28,265 nt of DNA from the NCBI RefSeq assembly GCF_003436275.1, contig NZ_QSOP01000026.1, forward strand, positions 1 to 28,265, given 5' to 3'. The notes under the pieces were generated by a model. That model had not been told where the DNA came from. It saw nothing but the letters and a program-made list of their open reading frames with translations, and made no database searches. Positions 1-10,200 of this stretch are shown piece by piece. The stretch comes from Collinsella sp. TM09-10AT (GTDB lineage Bacteria > Actinomycetota > Coriobacteriia > Coriobacteriales > Coriobacteriaceae). The position numbers and the translations under genes are program-made. Numbering within the stretch: the first letter of the stretch is position 1; every line of letters begins with the position of its first letter.

Positions 1-22
1 CCGTGGGTTATACCCTAAGAGC

Positions 23-55
23 AAACCACCCTTTTTAAGGGTGGTTCTGATTTTT
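23..55 (+). terminator. Rho-independent terminator of an upstream gene
   Basis: A perfect 10-bp stem (24-33 with 37-46) has a TTT loop and is followed after a few bases by TTTTT at 51-55. It probably ends a plus-strand gene lying left of the window. Confidence 0.7.
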
Positions 56-84
56 GCTTCGCGCCATGTGGGGGTGGTGGCGAC

Positions 85-285
85 GTGCATTTTTGCGAGT
101 ATTCTGCAATCGAAGGCCCTTGCATACCGACCTCGGGCGAAAAATCGGGATTTATCGATGTTTTCTACGAATGATGGGCGGGGTTATGGGCTGACAGCAT
201 TTGATTTGCAGGGATATTCGCGGTCTTTGGCATTTATCGTGGCGCTCGAAGCTGTCGGGCATGCTGAATACTCCCAAAAATGCAC
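85..285. repeat. 201-bp intergenic element with terminal inverted repeats
   Basis: The 24-bp ends (85-108 and 262-285) are inverted copies with only two mismatches, and weaker pairing extends outwards to about 80 and 290. The interior has no convincing coding frame: the short ATG frames here lack ribosome sites and recognisable products. It resembles a miniature non-autonomous element or a large structured intergenic repeat. No flanking target duplication was identified. Confidence 0.6.
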
Positions 286-316
286 GGCGCCTTGAGGGGG
301 ACCTTCGCGACAAAGG

Positions 317-355
317 AAACCGCCCCGTCGAAGTATGCATTCGACGGGGCGGTTT
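317..355 (-). terminator. Terminator of lemA
   Basis: A perfect 16-bp inverted repeat (317-332 with 340-355) with a 7-base loop lies 37 bases beyond the lemA stop codon. On the minus strand the stem ends in TTT and is followed by CCTTTG, a weak U-tract, but the GC-rich stem is very strong. It would also act on the plus strand. Confidence 0.8.
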
Positions 356-391
356 ATGCATATACCCGATTAAAGATACGCTGCGGATCTG

Positions 392-943
392 TTAGAACTT
401 GACGGTCGGAGCCTGGCGGGCGGCCTCGGCTGCCTCGAAGCCCTGGCGCTCCTTAAACTGGAAGATGCCGGCAAAGATAACGGCCGGGAACGTCTGAATA
501 GCGTTGTTGTAGCTGAGCACGCAGTCGTTGTAGCTTTGGCGTGCATAGCTAATCTTGTTCTCGGTATCCTCGAGCGATGCCTGGAGCTGCGTAAAGTTGG
601 TGTTCGCCTTAAGGTCGGGGTAGGCCTCGGCCACGGCAAAGAGCTGGCGCAGCGCACCGGTCAGCACGTTGTCGGCTTCCATCTTGGCCTCAGGGGTGGT
701 GGCGCTCACGGCGGTGTTGCGAGCGCTGATCACGGCGGAGAGCGTCTCCTGCTCGTGCTTGGCGTAGCCCTTAACGGTCTCCACCAAGTTGGGGATCAGG
801 TCGTTGCGGCGCTGCAGCTGCGTGTCGATGTTCTGCCAGGCGTTATCGATGCGATTGCGCTTGGTGACCATGTTGTTGTAGATGCCGGCGATGGCGCAGA
901 CAATCACAACGACAACAACGATACCGATGATGATGGTAGCCAT
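392..943 (-). CDS. lemA: LemA family membrane protein
   Basis: This 183-residue protein matches the LemA family in full length and layout. A single N-terminal membrane helix (about residues 3-21) is followed by the characteristic segment RRNDLIPNLVETVKGYAKHE and a helical domain typical of the family. The C-terminus keeps the usual aromatic pattern around FPAVIFAGIFQFKER. LemA proteins are small membrane-anchored helical proteins whose outward-facing N-terminus and biochemical role are not settled; in several bacteria they sit beside TPM-domain or peptidase genes. No such partner is adjacent here. A GGAGA ribosome site lies about 5 bases upstream of the ATG, and a strong terminator follows the stop. 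The product call is secure; the function is unknown. Confidence 0.95.
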   Translation of the reverse strand: MATIIIGIVVVVVIVCAIAGIYNNMVTKRNRIDNAWQNIDTQLQRRNDLIPNLVETVKGYAKHEQETLSAVISARNTAVSATTPEAKMEADNVLTGALRQLFAVAEAYPDLKANTNFTQLQASLEDTENKISYARQSYNDCVLSYNNAIQTFPAVIFAGIFQFKERQGFEAAEAARQAPTVKF

Positions 944-990
944 GATGTCTCCGTTTCGAATGGCAGCGGCGTTTTGCGCCGGCCGTTGTT

Positions 991-1012
991 GGTATAGCGT
1001 ATCTAGTATACC
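991..1012. promoter_or_regulatory. Candidate operator/promoter between lemA and the TetR-type gene
   Basis: The spacer between two divergent genes contains GGTATA and TATACC as a perfect inverted repeat with a 10-base centre. On the minus strand it includes TATACT, a good -10 hexamer for lemA, although no clear -35 is seen. An inverted repeat beside a TetR-type gene could be its operator. This rests on symmetry alone. Confidence 0.3.
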
Positions 1013-1154
1013 CGCAACCTTTGGCGGTGCCGAACTTTCCGGTAAGCGTTATGTTTCAACTAGGGAGGGGGCGCCAATATCGAACGGGTGGTACGGGTGT
1101 AAGATATGCGACAAATTAAGGAATGCTGTCTTTTCCTTGAGGAGGGCGATACGT

Positions 1155-1739
1155 ATGGACCTTCGCATCAAGAAAACCTATCGGGCCCTGTTCGAGGCCT
1201 TTACTGAGCTGCTCGAAGAGCATCGGTTTGAGGACGTGACGGTTGCCATGCTGTGCGACCGCGCTATGATTCGTCGGACGACGTTCTACAAGCACTTCCG
1301 AGACAAAAACGATTACTTTGCCTTCTACATCGATGAACTCATGTCGGGCCTGCCGCAAAAACGGGCCGATGCGGATGGCGCGGAGGGCGCCGAGGACGTG
1401 CGCGCGCTTCGCCACGAAGTGTTCGCCGATGCCATGGATCTGATTCTGGCGCATGAGCAGCTCATGGATAACATTTTGGCGAGCAGTATGTCGGGCATGC
1501 TGACCAGCATGATTTGCGACCGCATCGCGCGCTCCATACGCGGGCGCGTGATGAGCGCGCTTGACGAGGATGCGCTTGCGCCCGTATCGCTCGAGACGAC
1601 GTCTGAGTTTGTCGCCGGCGGCATTATTCGGCTCTTTACCGTGTGGTGGGAATCGGGCCACGTACTGGAGCGCCGATCCGAAATCGCCGACGTGGTCGAT
1701 GCGCTGTTCGAGCGGACCATGACGCCGGTGAGTCACTAA
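1155..1739 (+). CDS. TetR/AcrR family transcriptional regulator
   Basis: The start is the ATG at 1155, which has a GAGGAGG site at about 1138-1144. The open frame extends further upstream, but that stretch overlaps lemA and is low-complexity. The 194-residue product opens with a classic TetR helix-turn-helix: IKKTYRALFEAFTELLEEH (about residues 4-22), then FEDVTVAMLCDRAMIRRTTFYKHF (about 24-47), where TTFYKHF is the recognition-helix signature, followed by the usual DKNDYF. The remaining ~140 residues are helical and unique, as expected of the ligand-binding domain, and resemble the small-regulator subgroup that includes DhaS-like proteins. It is divergent from lemA and abuts tRNA-Ser. The ligand and targets cannot be read from the sequence; autoregulation is plausible. 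Confidence 0.88.
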   Translation: MDLRIKKTYRALFEAFTELLEEHRFEDVTVAMLCDRAMIRRTTFYKHFRDKNDYFAFYIDELMSGLPQKRADADGAEGAEDVRALRHEVFADAMDLILAHEQLMDNILASSMSGMLTSMICDRIARSIRGRVMSALDEDALAPVSLETTSEFVAGGIIRLFTVWWESGHVLERRSEIADVVDALFERTMTPVSH

Positions 1740-1742
1740 GAG

Positions 1743-1832
1743 TGGCGGAGAGAGGGGGATTCGAACCCCCGGAACGCTCTCGCGCTCAACGGTTTTCAAG
1801 ACCGCCGCATTCAACCGCTCTGCCATCTCTCC
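1743..1832 (-). tRNA. tRNA-Ser(UGA)
   Basis: On the minus strand a 7-bp acceptor stem GGAGAGA/TCTCTCC closes a 90-nt molecule with discriminator G and an encoded CCA (1745-1743). The anticodon loop CTTGAAA gives anticodon TGA (1798-1796). A long variable arm is present (around GAGCGCGAGAGCGTTC), as in serine tRNAs, and the T-arm carries GGTTCGAAT. It converges on the TetR-type gene and is 51 bases from the tadA fusion, which is read away from it. Confidence 0.97.
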
Positions 1833-1883
1833 GTGAGTCGTAATGATAGCATCGTTTTGAATTTGCAACAGGGAAGGCGAACG

Positions 1884-3665
1884 ATGACGATCACCGAAAT
1901 CGACGAGAAGTTCATGCGCGAGGCGCTGGCGGAGGCTCGCGCCGCCGCGGCGGTGGGCGAGGTGCCCATCGGAGCCGTAGTGGTGCGCGACGGCGAGATC
2001 GTCGCGAGGGCGCACAATCGGCGCGAGCTCGACCAGGATCCTTCGGCTCATGCCGAGTTTGCGGCCGTGTGCGCCGCTGCCCAGGCGCTTGGCCGCTGGC
2101 GCCTTTCCGACTGTACGGTCTATGTGACGTTGGAACCCTGCTGTATGTGTGCGGGGCTTATGGTCAATGCGCGCGTGGGGCGCTGCGTGTATGGTGCGAG
2201 CGACGCCAAGGCGGGTGCGTTGGGATCTCTATACGATTTGAATGCCGACTCGCGCCTGAACCATCGGTTTAATGTGACCGCCGGCGTGCTGGCAGACGAG
2301 TGTCGTGAGGTGTTGAGCAGCTATTTTAGTGGGCTGCGTGGCACCGATGGTGCTGGCTGCGGTTGTGGGGCCGATCTTGAGGCACATGCCGCTCACGCTG
2401 AGGCGCTCGCGTGTGCCGAAGATATCGTCGTTGAGGCGGTCGATTTTGGTGCCGCGTGCCGCCGGCCCCGCCGTGTGCTGTTGGCGATCGACTCCTTTAA
2501 GGGCAGCGTTTCGAGTGCGCAGGCGGAGGCGGCGGTTGCCGAAGGCATGCGCCGTGTGTGGCCCGATGCCGAGGTGCGCACATTGCCGCTGGCAGATGGT
2601 GGTGAGGGAACGCTCGATGCCGTTGCCGCCTGCGGTGGCGAGCTTGTGACCTGCGAGGTTGCAGGGCCCTTGGGCGAGCGTGTGCCTGCCCGGATGCTGG
2701 TTGATGTCGAGCATGAGTCGGCTGTTATTGAGATGGCCGAAGCCGCGGGCATCGGGTACTCGCCTTGCACGGAGTCGTCGGCGCTGGCTGCTACAACCTA
2801 TGGCGTGGGTGGGCTGATGCTCTGTGCGGTTCGTGCCGGGGCAAAGACTATCTATATTGGCTTGGGCGGCAGCGCCACCAACGACGGTGGCGCCGGTATG
2901 CTGCAGGCGCTGGGCGCGCGCCTTGTCGATGAGCACGGCCGCGATATCGCTCCCGGTCTCGCGGGTCTCGAACACGTGGTGAGTATCGATTTGGCGCCAG
3001 CGCTTCGGGCGCTGAGCGGCGCGCGTGTCGTGGTGCTTTCCGATGTCGAGAATCCGCTTGTGGGGCGCCGAGGCGCCCTAGCGGTGTTCGGTGGGCAGAA
3101 GGGCCTGCCGGCGGATGATGCCGAGGTGCTGCGCAGGTGTGACAGCTGGATGGTCGGCTACGGCCGCCTGCTCGATACGGCGATTGCTAGGGCACGGGCT
3201 CAGGGGTTGCTGCGCACGCCCAAGGGCGCACGGACATTTGGCTCGGTGCTCGGCGTGCCCGGCGCGGGCGCCGCCGGTGGCTTGGGCGCGGCGTTGCTGG
3301 CGCTCGGCGCGGAGCTGCGTTCGGGCGTGGAGACGGTGCTCGATCTGATTGGGTTTGACGAGCGCGTGCGCGATGTCGACCTGGTCATAACGGGCGAGGG
3401 CAATATGGATGAGCAATCCGCTGCCGGCAAGGCGCCGGTGGGTGTGGCTCGTCGTGCGAAGCGATATGGCAAGTCGGTGGTCGCCGTCGTGGGCGGTCGC
3501 GCCGTCAACCTGGATGCGGTGTATGGACAGGGTATTGACTTGGTTTTGCCGATATGCCGCAAGCCTATGTCCCTCGACCAAGCGCTTAATCCGCAGGAAG
3601 CTACGGCCAACCTCATTTGCGCCGGCGAGGCAGCCGCTCGATCCTACGACCTCGCCCGCCTCTAA
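1884..3665 (+). CDS. tadA: TadA tRNA adenosine deaminase fused to glycerate kinase
   Basis: The start is the ATG at 1884, with GGGAAGG six bases upstream; the frame is open further back but runs to the tRNA. The 593-residue product carries two complete enzymes. Residues about 5-150 are TadA, which makes inosine-34 in tRNA-Arg(ACG): the zinc-site motif HAE is at 56-58 with E58 as proton shuttle, and PCCMC is at 85-89. Residues about 197-590 are a glycerate kinase of the GlxK/GarK type: LLAIDSFKGS near 199, LADGGEGTLDA, GLGGSATNDGGAGM, a PGAGAAGGLGAALLALGAEL stretch and VITGEGNMDEQS. It would phosphorylate glycerate at the expense of ATP. The ~45-residue linker is Ala/Cys/Gly-rich. No stop or frameshift separates the halves. 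A large hairpin follows the gene. Both domain calls are strong; whether the product stays fused is unknown. Confidence 0.93.
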   Translation: MTITEIDEKFMREALAEARAAAAVGEVPIGAVVVRDGEIVARAHNRRELDQDPSAHAEFAAVCAAAQALGRWRLSDCTVYVTLEPCCMCAGLMVNARVGRCVYGASDAKAGALGSLYDLNADSRLNHRFNVTAGVLADECREVLSSYFSGLRGTDGAGCGCGADLEAHAAHAEALACAEDIVVEAVDFGAACRRPRRVLLAIDSFKGSVSSAQAEAAVAEGMRRVWPDAEVRTLPLADGGEGTLDAVAACGGELVTCEVAGPLGERVPARMLVDVEHESAVIEMAEAAGIGYSPCTESSALAATTYGVGGLMLCAVRAGAKTIYIGLGGSATNDGGAGMLQALGARLVDEHGRDIAPGLAGLEHVVSIDLAPALRALSGARVVVLSDVENPLVGRRGALAVFGGQKGLPADDAEVLRRCDSWMVGYGRLLDTAIARARAQGLLRTPKGARTFGSVLGVPGAGAAGGLGAALLALGAELRSGVETVLDLIGFDERVRDVDLVITGEGNMDEQSAAGKAPVGVARRAKRYGKSVVAVVGGRAVNLDAVYGQGIDLVLPICRKPMSLDQALNPQEATANLICAGEAAARSYDLARL

Positions 3666-3680
3666 AACCCATCTCTCTAT

Positions 3681-3749
3681 AAGTTGCGGTGGAATACGGA
3701 GTGTTTTTGCCTTTAAGGTGCCAATTCAGTCCGTATTCCACCGCAACTT
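3681..3749. repeat. 20-bp perfect inverted repeat after the tadA fusion
   Basis: The arms at 3681-3700 and 3730-3749 are exact reverse complements with a 29-base loop. The hairpin begins 16 bases after the stop codon and may end that transcript, but it lacks a T-tract and its loop is large for a classical terminator. It looks more like a dispersed palindromic intergenic element. Confidence 0.65.
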
Positions 3750-3799
3750 CGTGAATGGTCATCCGAGGCTGGCCGCCTTGGGCCTTGGGTCGGACCTTC

Positions 3800-3961
3800 C
3801 GTCACGAAATGCGGCCATCTACTACGTTTAACGGAACACCGTCGATCATCCCGAATTTTGCGAAATTAAAACCGCAGGTAGAAAGCTTGCCGATTTTCGA
3901 AAAAGTCGGCTATGGTCGACCCCTGCGACCTAAACGTAGTAGATAGGCCCTTTTCGTGGCG
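3800..3961. repeat. 162-bp palindromic intergenic element
   Basis: The ends at 3800-3830 and 3931-3961 are about 31-bp inverted copies with a few mismatches, including a perfect 14-bp core CATCTACTACGTTT-type arm. The ~100-base interior has its own imperfect hairpin around GCCGATTTTCGAAAA. There is no supported coding frame. A structured repeat, a miniature element or a promoter-less invertible segment are all possible. Confidence 0.5.
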
Positions 3962-4014
3962 CAGCGTCAGACCGGTCTTTTTGGGACTAGGAAAACACTC
4001 GTAAAGGCATGTGA

Positions 4015-4065
4015 ATCTGAACAATTTAATCCTGCGCCCTGCGGCGCTCGATGGTGTTGTCTGGG
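4015..4065 (+). repeat. Dispersed 51-bp repeat, copy 1 (upstream of the giant adhesin)
   Basis: This segment aligns without gaps to 12425-12475, with about 41 of 51 bases the same, including the ends ATCTGAA and GTTGTCTGGG. It is the only other unit recognised in the long spacer before the adhesin gene. From about 4066 to 4279 I see no gene or clear structure, only a possible -10 CATAAT near 4217 without a good -35. Confidence 0.5.
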
Positions 4066-4279
4066 AATCGGAGACTATGCGCTTCAGGTGTTGGCGCCGC
4101 CATTTGTGTGCCATTAGTAGATTGCTCTTCGTTCAGTTGTTCGCCGATTAATCCTGCCAATTTATTACCATTTCGGGCGAAGACGTGGATTATCTCCATG
4201 ATGGACCTCTTTGGGCATAATGTTGTCTTTAATCTGTCCTAATCAATAGATCGCTCTTGGGAAGAGAGGGCGACACCAG

Positions 4280-4287
4280 AGGGGGAG
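4280..4287 (+). promoter_or_regulatory. Ribosome binding site fixing the TTG start of the giant adhesin
   Basis: AGGGGGAG lies seven bases before the TTG at 4295, and no in-frame ATG or GTG lies between it and the signal peptide. This supports TTG as the true start. Confidence 0.7.
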
Positions 4288-4294
4288 AAGGGAA

Positions 4295-7200
4295 TTGGAG
4301 AGGAAAGTTTTCGGCGGGGGGGGGCGGAGAGTCGCTGCTCTCTGCCTTGCGCTGGTTCTCGGCTTCGGATGTTTATCCGTTGGCGCGACGGCCGGTGTCG
4401 CATATGCGGCCACGGCATCGCGGACTGCGTATACTGCGGAGGAGTTTGAGATCACCCAGGACGGCGTGACCTATTCGTGCGAGACCACGGATAAGGGCAC
4501 GGCGGAAATCACAGGTATTGTTGCCGACGACAGTGTGACCGCGGTGAGTGTGCCCAGCTCTATCGAGCATGGTGGCCAGACCTACAAAGTCACCAAACTT
4601 TATTTCTCGTCTGGTATCGTGGCCAAGAACGTTGAGCAGCTGACGCTTCCCGACACGCTCGAAAAAATGTACGGAGGGAATTTCCGGAGGTTCGCAAAGG
4701 TCAAGGAGCTCCATATCCCTGGCTCCATCAAGAACTTCGGTTGCTCGCTGCAAAACGCTGGCTCGCTCGAAAAGCTCTATTTCGATGAGGGCGTCGAGGA
4801 GATTAGCGCCAACATGATGGTCTATGGCTGCAGCAACCTTTCGGAGATCGATCTCCCCTCCACCCTCAAAATGATTTCGGGCTCGGGCGCCTTCGAGGGG
4901 GCTACGGCCCTCACGGGCATCGAGTTTCCAAAAGATGTCGCCTTCTCCGACACCATAACGGGCGTGTTCGAAGGCTGCACGTCTCTGACAAGCGTGTCGT
5001 TGCCCGCTTCGGTTACCAAGATCCCCTCGCACATGTTTGACGGATGCACCTCTCTCACGTCCGTCACCGCGCTGAGCGAAATCGAGTCCATCGGGGATGG
5101 GGCGTTTCAGAATTGCTCGAGTTTGACCGGCATCGATTTCCCGGGCACATTGACGAGCATCGGATCCTCTGCTTTCCAGGGGTGCGCCAGCCTGGTGAGC
5201 GTGCCCAATCTAAGCAAGGTGACAAAGATGGGCAGCGGGGCTTTTCAAAGCTGCAAAAATCTGCGGGCGTCCGTGGACCTGTCCTCGCTTCAGAGCATTC
5301 CGGGCCATGCGTTTTGCTATACGCCGGTTAAGATCGTGGGGCTTTGCGACAACCTGAAGAGTATCGGTGACTGGGCCTTTATCCAGAGCAACGTCGCCGT
5401 CCAGCTTCCCAGGACACTTGAGACAATTGGCGACTACGCCTTCTATTACGGCACGTTGCCGGAGCAGCTTTCCATTCCGGATTCCGTGACTTCCGTTGGC
5501 AGGGCAGCCTTCTCGGGCGTAGGTGGCGTGAGGGATGTGATGATCGGGCGCGGCCTCACCAAAATACCCCGGGACATGTTTGACGGCAGCACGGTTCAAA
5601 AGATCACGATCGAAAACAGCAGGGACGACATCACCGGCTCGGAGAACCTCCCGTCCTCTGGCGTCGATATCGTCTACACGCGCGAGCACATCGATGACAG
5701 CGTCGGCGATACCGTGAGCGATGGCGGCACCAAGACCCTTCAGGAGCTGGTCAACGAGGCGCCGCGTGGCGAGGAAACCGTCATCACCCTGAAAAAGCAC
5801 GTGAAGCTTGGCTTCACGCTCACGATTCCTGCCGGGAAGATGATTAAGATCACGTCGGATGAGCCCCATACCATCTTGGCAACAAAGAATAGCGGCGTCT
5901 CCGTACTGGTCAATGTTGCCGAGAGGGCATCCCTCGAGCTGTCGGGGAAAGCGTCCCTGAGGGGTCGCTACAACAAGGGCGCCATTATTTCTAGCAGGGG
6001 AGCGGTTGTGCTCTCTGACGAGGCCGTTGTGTACGACGGCACCACGAGCGGGGATAGCGCGGGCGCCGTCGACGTGTCGGGAGAAAATGCCTCGCTTACT
6101 ATGACGGGCGGCGTTATCGAGCAGTGCGAGCTGCGCCATTCGTATTGCGGTGCCGTTCGCGCGTCCAGCGGCGCTCATGTAGTTATGAGGGGTGGCGTTA
6201 TCCGTAACAACGGAGTCGTTACCGGGGCCACCAATTGCTATTGGCTTACATCTTCTGGCGTCATTTTGTGGGGCAACGCTCGCTTTGACATGAGCGGAGG
6301 CCGCATCGAGGGCAACAACGGTTATCGAGGCAGTGCGGTGCTTGCGTACGGCCAGGGTAAGGGCGAAAACCAAAGAGCCAAGTTCACGATGACTGGTGGT
6401 CAGATTTCCGGCAACAGGAGCAGTAGGCTGGAGGCGGCCTACGATCCTTCCGGAGCAGTTCATATTGAGGGCAACGCCAAGTTCACCATGACGGGTGGAA
6501 AGATTGAGAACAACGTTGCGTCTGGCAAAGGCAAAGGCGGCGGAGTGTGTGTGGTCGACCCGGGCTGTCAGAATAGCGAAAAGGGGAATACTGCTTTCAT
6601 CATGCAGGGCGGGTCCATATCTGGCAACTCCGCTTCCGCCGGTGGAGGTGTCTATACCTATTCGAATGACGTCACGCTCAGCGCGGGCAAGATCGAGGGT
6701 AATACTGCTTGGAGCATGGGCGGCGGCGTGTATAGCGAAGGCAACGAGTATCTTGGCTATAGTACGCTCCATATCGAAAACGCTCTCGTTGCTGATAACC
6801 ATGCGGATAAACAGGGCGGCGGCATGTGGTTCTGCCCTACCGGAGATGCCAAGGTCTACGTCCGGGACGGCGGCCTGATCGCCAAGAACACGGCTGACGA
6901 GGCGGGAGACGACTTCGTCTTCACCGGCGCCAAAGACGCCAAATACAAACTGACCTTGGCCAACCGCGCTCCGGGCGGCGGAAAGGTCAGCTGGTACAGA
7001 GACGGCGGACTGTTTAACCCCGAGGGCACCACTGCGGCAACAAACCCCGAAATCCCGCGATTTACGCCCGATGGTGACAACGGCGAGCCCCTGTCCTTTA
7101 CCGACGCCACGCCGAACGTCGCGCTTAAATCTGTGATGAGCGAGGATGTGTATAACCTCGGCGGCGGCCAGACGTCGCTGACGATCTCTGGCAATACGGC

Positions 7201-10200
7201 GCCGTTGGGAGGCGGCATCGGCGCCAACGGCGGTGTTGTCATCGGCAAGTCCGAGAGCATTAACATTCCAGTCGAAAAGGTCTGGGAGAACCCCAGGATT
7301 CCCCATCCTAATAAGGTCAAAGTAAATCTCAAGAACGGCGATACCGTCATCGATTCGATCACCCTGAGCGAGTCCAACGACTGGAAGGGCGTCTTCTCCA
7401 GCCTGCCGCAGCGTGATGCTTCCGGCGCCGTGATCGACTACACCGTGGCCGAGGACGCCGTCGAGGGCTACAGCTCCAAGGTCACCGGCGACGCCGAGCA
7501 CGGCTTCACCGTGACCAACACCTCCACGGCCAAGGTCTCGGTGCCCGTCGAGAAGAAGTGGGTCGGCCCGGCGGCCGCCAAGGCCACCGTGCGCCTGCTC
7601 GCCGACGGGAAGGACACCGGCGAGTCGGCCGAGCTGTCAGAGTCCAATAACTGGAAGCACTCCTTCGAGGGCCTGGCCAAGTACTCCAAGTCCGGCGCCG
7701 TGATCGACTACACCGTGGCCGAGGACGCCGTCGAGGGCTACAGCTCCAAGGTCACCGGCGACGCCGAGCACGGCTTCACCGTGACCAACACCGTGAAGAC
7801 GGGCGAGCTCGACGTCTCCAAGGCCGTCGCGGCGCGCGAGGGCCTGGCGGTCGACGCAGGCAAGACATTTGAGTTTGCGGTCGAGGCCACCGATGCCGCG
7901 GGCCACGGCGTGTCCGGCACCTACGGTGACGCGACGTTCGAGGGCGGCGAGGCGACCCTCAAGCTCAAAGATGGCCAGATGGCGAGGATCACGGGACTGC
8001 CCGCGGGAACCGCCTACACGGTGACCGAGCGCGCCGCCGCTGGCTACAAGGCTGCAGTGAACGGAGCCGAGGGCTCCAAGGCCGAGGGCTCCATCGCGGC
8101 AGACCAGGTCTCCTCCGCCGTCTTCACCAACACCTTCGACCCCGCCCCCGCCACGGCGTCCGTCCCCGAGTTCACCAAGGTGCTCGCGGGCGGCCGCAAG
8201 CCCGGCCTCCAGAAGGGGGAGTTCGCCTTTGAGCTCTCCCTCACCGACGGTGCGGGCAATGTTCTCGAGGGCTACCCAATCGAGGCGAAGAATGACAAGG
8301 ACGGCAAGGTTTCCTTTGGCGAGCTCAGCTTCACCAATCTGGGCACCTACCACGCGACCGTGACCGAGAAAGCAAGCGGCGATGTCCTGATTGAGGACGA
8401 TGCGCACGCCTACACCTTCGACATCGCGGTGACTCAGACCGGTGCCGGCCTTAAGGCCGAGATCTCCAACGAGCGGGGCAAGAAGACCTTCACCAACACC
8501 TTCACGCCGCACGACAACACCAAGACCGTCACCAAGGCGAACGCCTCGGGCGCCAAGGTCGATGTGGATGGCAAGCCGGTGGGCGTGGGCGATATCCTCA
8601 CCTATACCATCGGCTGGGCCAATAACAGCGTCGACGACAGGGGCGTCGCGCAGGCGGCCGACGTGACGGTGACCGATGTCCTGCCCAAGGGCGTTAACTA
8701 TGTTGAGGGTTCTGCCAACGGTGCCGCCTACGACGCCGCGACGCGCACCCTTACCTGGTCGCTCGGCGAGCAGGCTGCGGGCGCCACGGGCACGCTCAGC
8801 TTTGACGTGAAGGTCTCCGCCGAAGCCGCCGTGGTCGACGACATCGCCAACACCGCAACGGTCAAGGTGGGGGAGAACGAATCCCAGACCAACACGACCC
8901 ACAACAGCGTGTCCCGCGAGGGCAGCCTCACCGTCAAGAAGACGGTCGTCGGCGGCGACAGCCAGCGCGAGTTCGGCTTTGCGGTCACGCTGACCGACGG
9001 GGACGGCGAGCCCGTCTCCGGCACCTTCGGCAAGGCCAAGGACGTCGTGACCTTCACGGACGGCAAGGCGACCTTCACGCTTAAGGACGGCGAGGAGAAG
9101 ACCGTCGCCGGCCTGCCCGTGGGCGCGCGCTACACCGTGACCGAGGACGCCGCCGAGGGCTACACGACTGCGGTCAACGGGGCCGACGGCTCCAAGGCCG
9201 AAGGCGCCGTGACCGAGGACGGCGCGACCGTCGCGTTCACCAACACGTACGGAACGGCCACCGAGGGCAGAGACGTCTCCACCGCGGGGCTCTTCACCAA
9301 GGCGCTCGAGGGTCGCGACTGGGCGGAGGGCGACAGCTTCCAGTTCACGCTTACGGGCGAGGGCGGCGCCCCCATGCCCGAGGGCTCTGCCGACGGCTCC
9401 AAGACCGTCAGCGTGACGGCTGTCGCCGGAACCAGGGCGGGCGATAGGGTCGCCTTCGACTTCGGCTCCATCCTCTACACGCTCGACGACATCAAGGACG
9501 CCGGGTTCGCCGAGGTCGGCGGCAAGCGCGTGCGCGCCAAGACCTTCACCTACACGGTGCGCGAGGTCAGGCCCGATGACGGCTCCGCCATCGCCGGCGT
9601 GGCCTACGACGGCCGCGTCGCCACGATGACGGTGACCGTGACCGACGACGGTTCCGGCAACCTCACGGCCTCGACGCCCGCGATCGCGCAGGTGAGCGGT
9701 GGTGACTTCGTCAACACCTACACGACTGAGCTCGACTATTCGGCTCGCGCGGGCGTGCGCCTGTCCAAGACGCTCTCCGGTCGCGCCATGGAGGCGGGGC
9801 AGTTCGCCTTCACCGTGGCCGCCGACGCCGAGACGGCCGCCAAGCTCGGCCTTAAGACCGACAAGGACGCCTACGCCGTGGCCGCGGCTGATGACGGCGC
9901 GGCCGACCTGGTCGACCTCATCGGCAGCAACGCCAAGGGCGACGTGAAGTTCACCGACGCCGACGCGGGCAAGAGCTACAGCTTCACCGTCACCGAGACC
10001 AAGCTCGGCGGCGAGGGCTACACCAACGACACCGCGCCGCGCACGGTGACCATCGCGCCCGGCTACGACGCCGCGACGGGCAAGCTCACGGTCACGACCA
10101 CGGTTGCCAAGGACGGTGTCGAGGTCGCCCGTGGCGAGGTCTCCACGGCAGATGACGCCACGGCGGCGCCCGCGCCCGTGACGGTCGCGTTCGAGAACTC

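Noticed and set aside
882..1154. Longer N-terminus for the TetR-type protein
   Set aside because: The extension overlaps lemA, is Thr/Met-rich low complexity, and a better ribosome site precedes the ATG at 1155.
5210..7501. Minus-strand open frame of 763 codons
   Set aside because: Antisense shadow of the beta-helix region; no signal, motif or ribosome site supports it.
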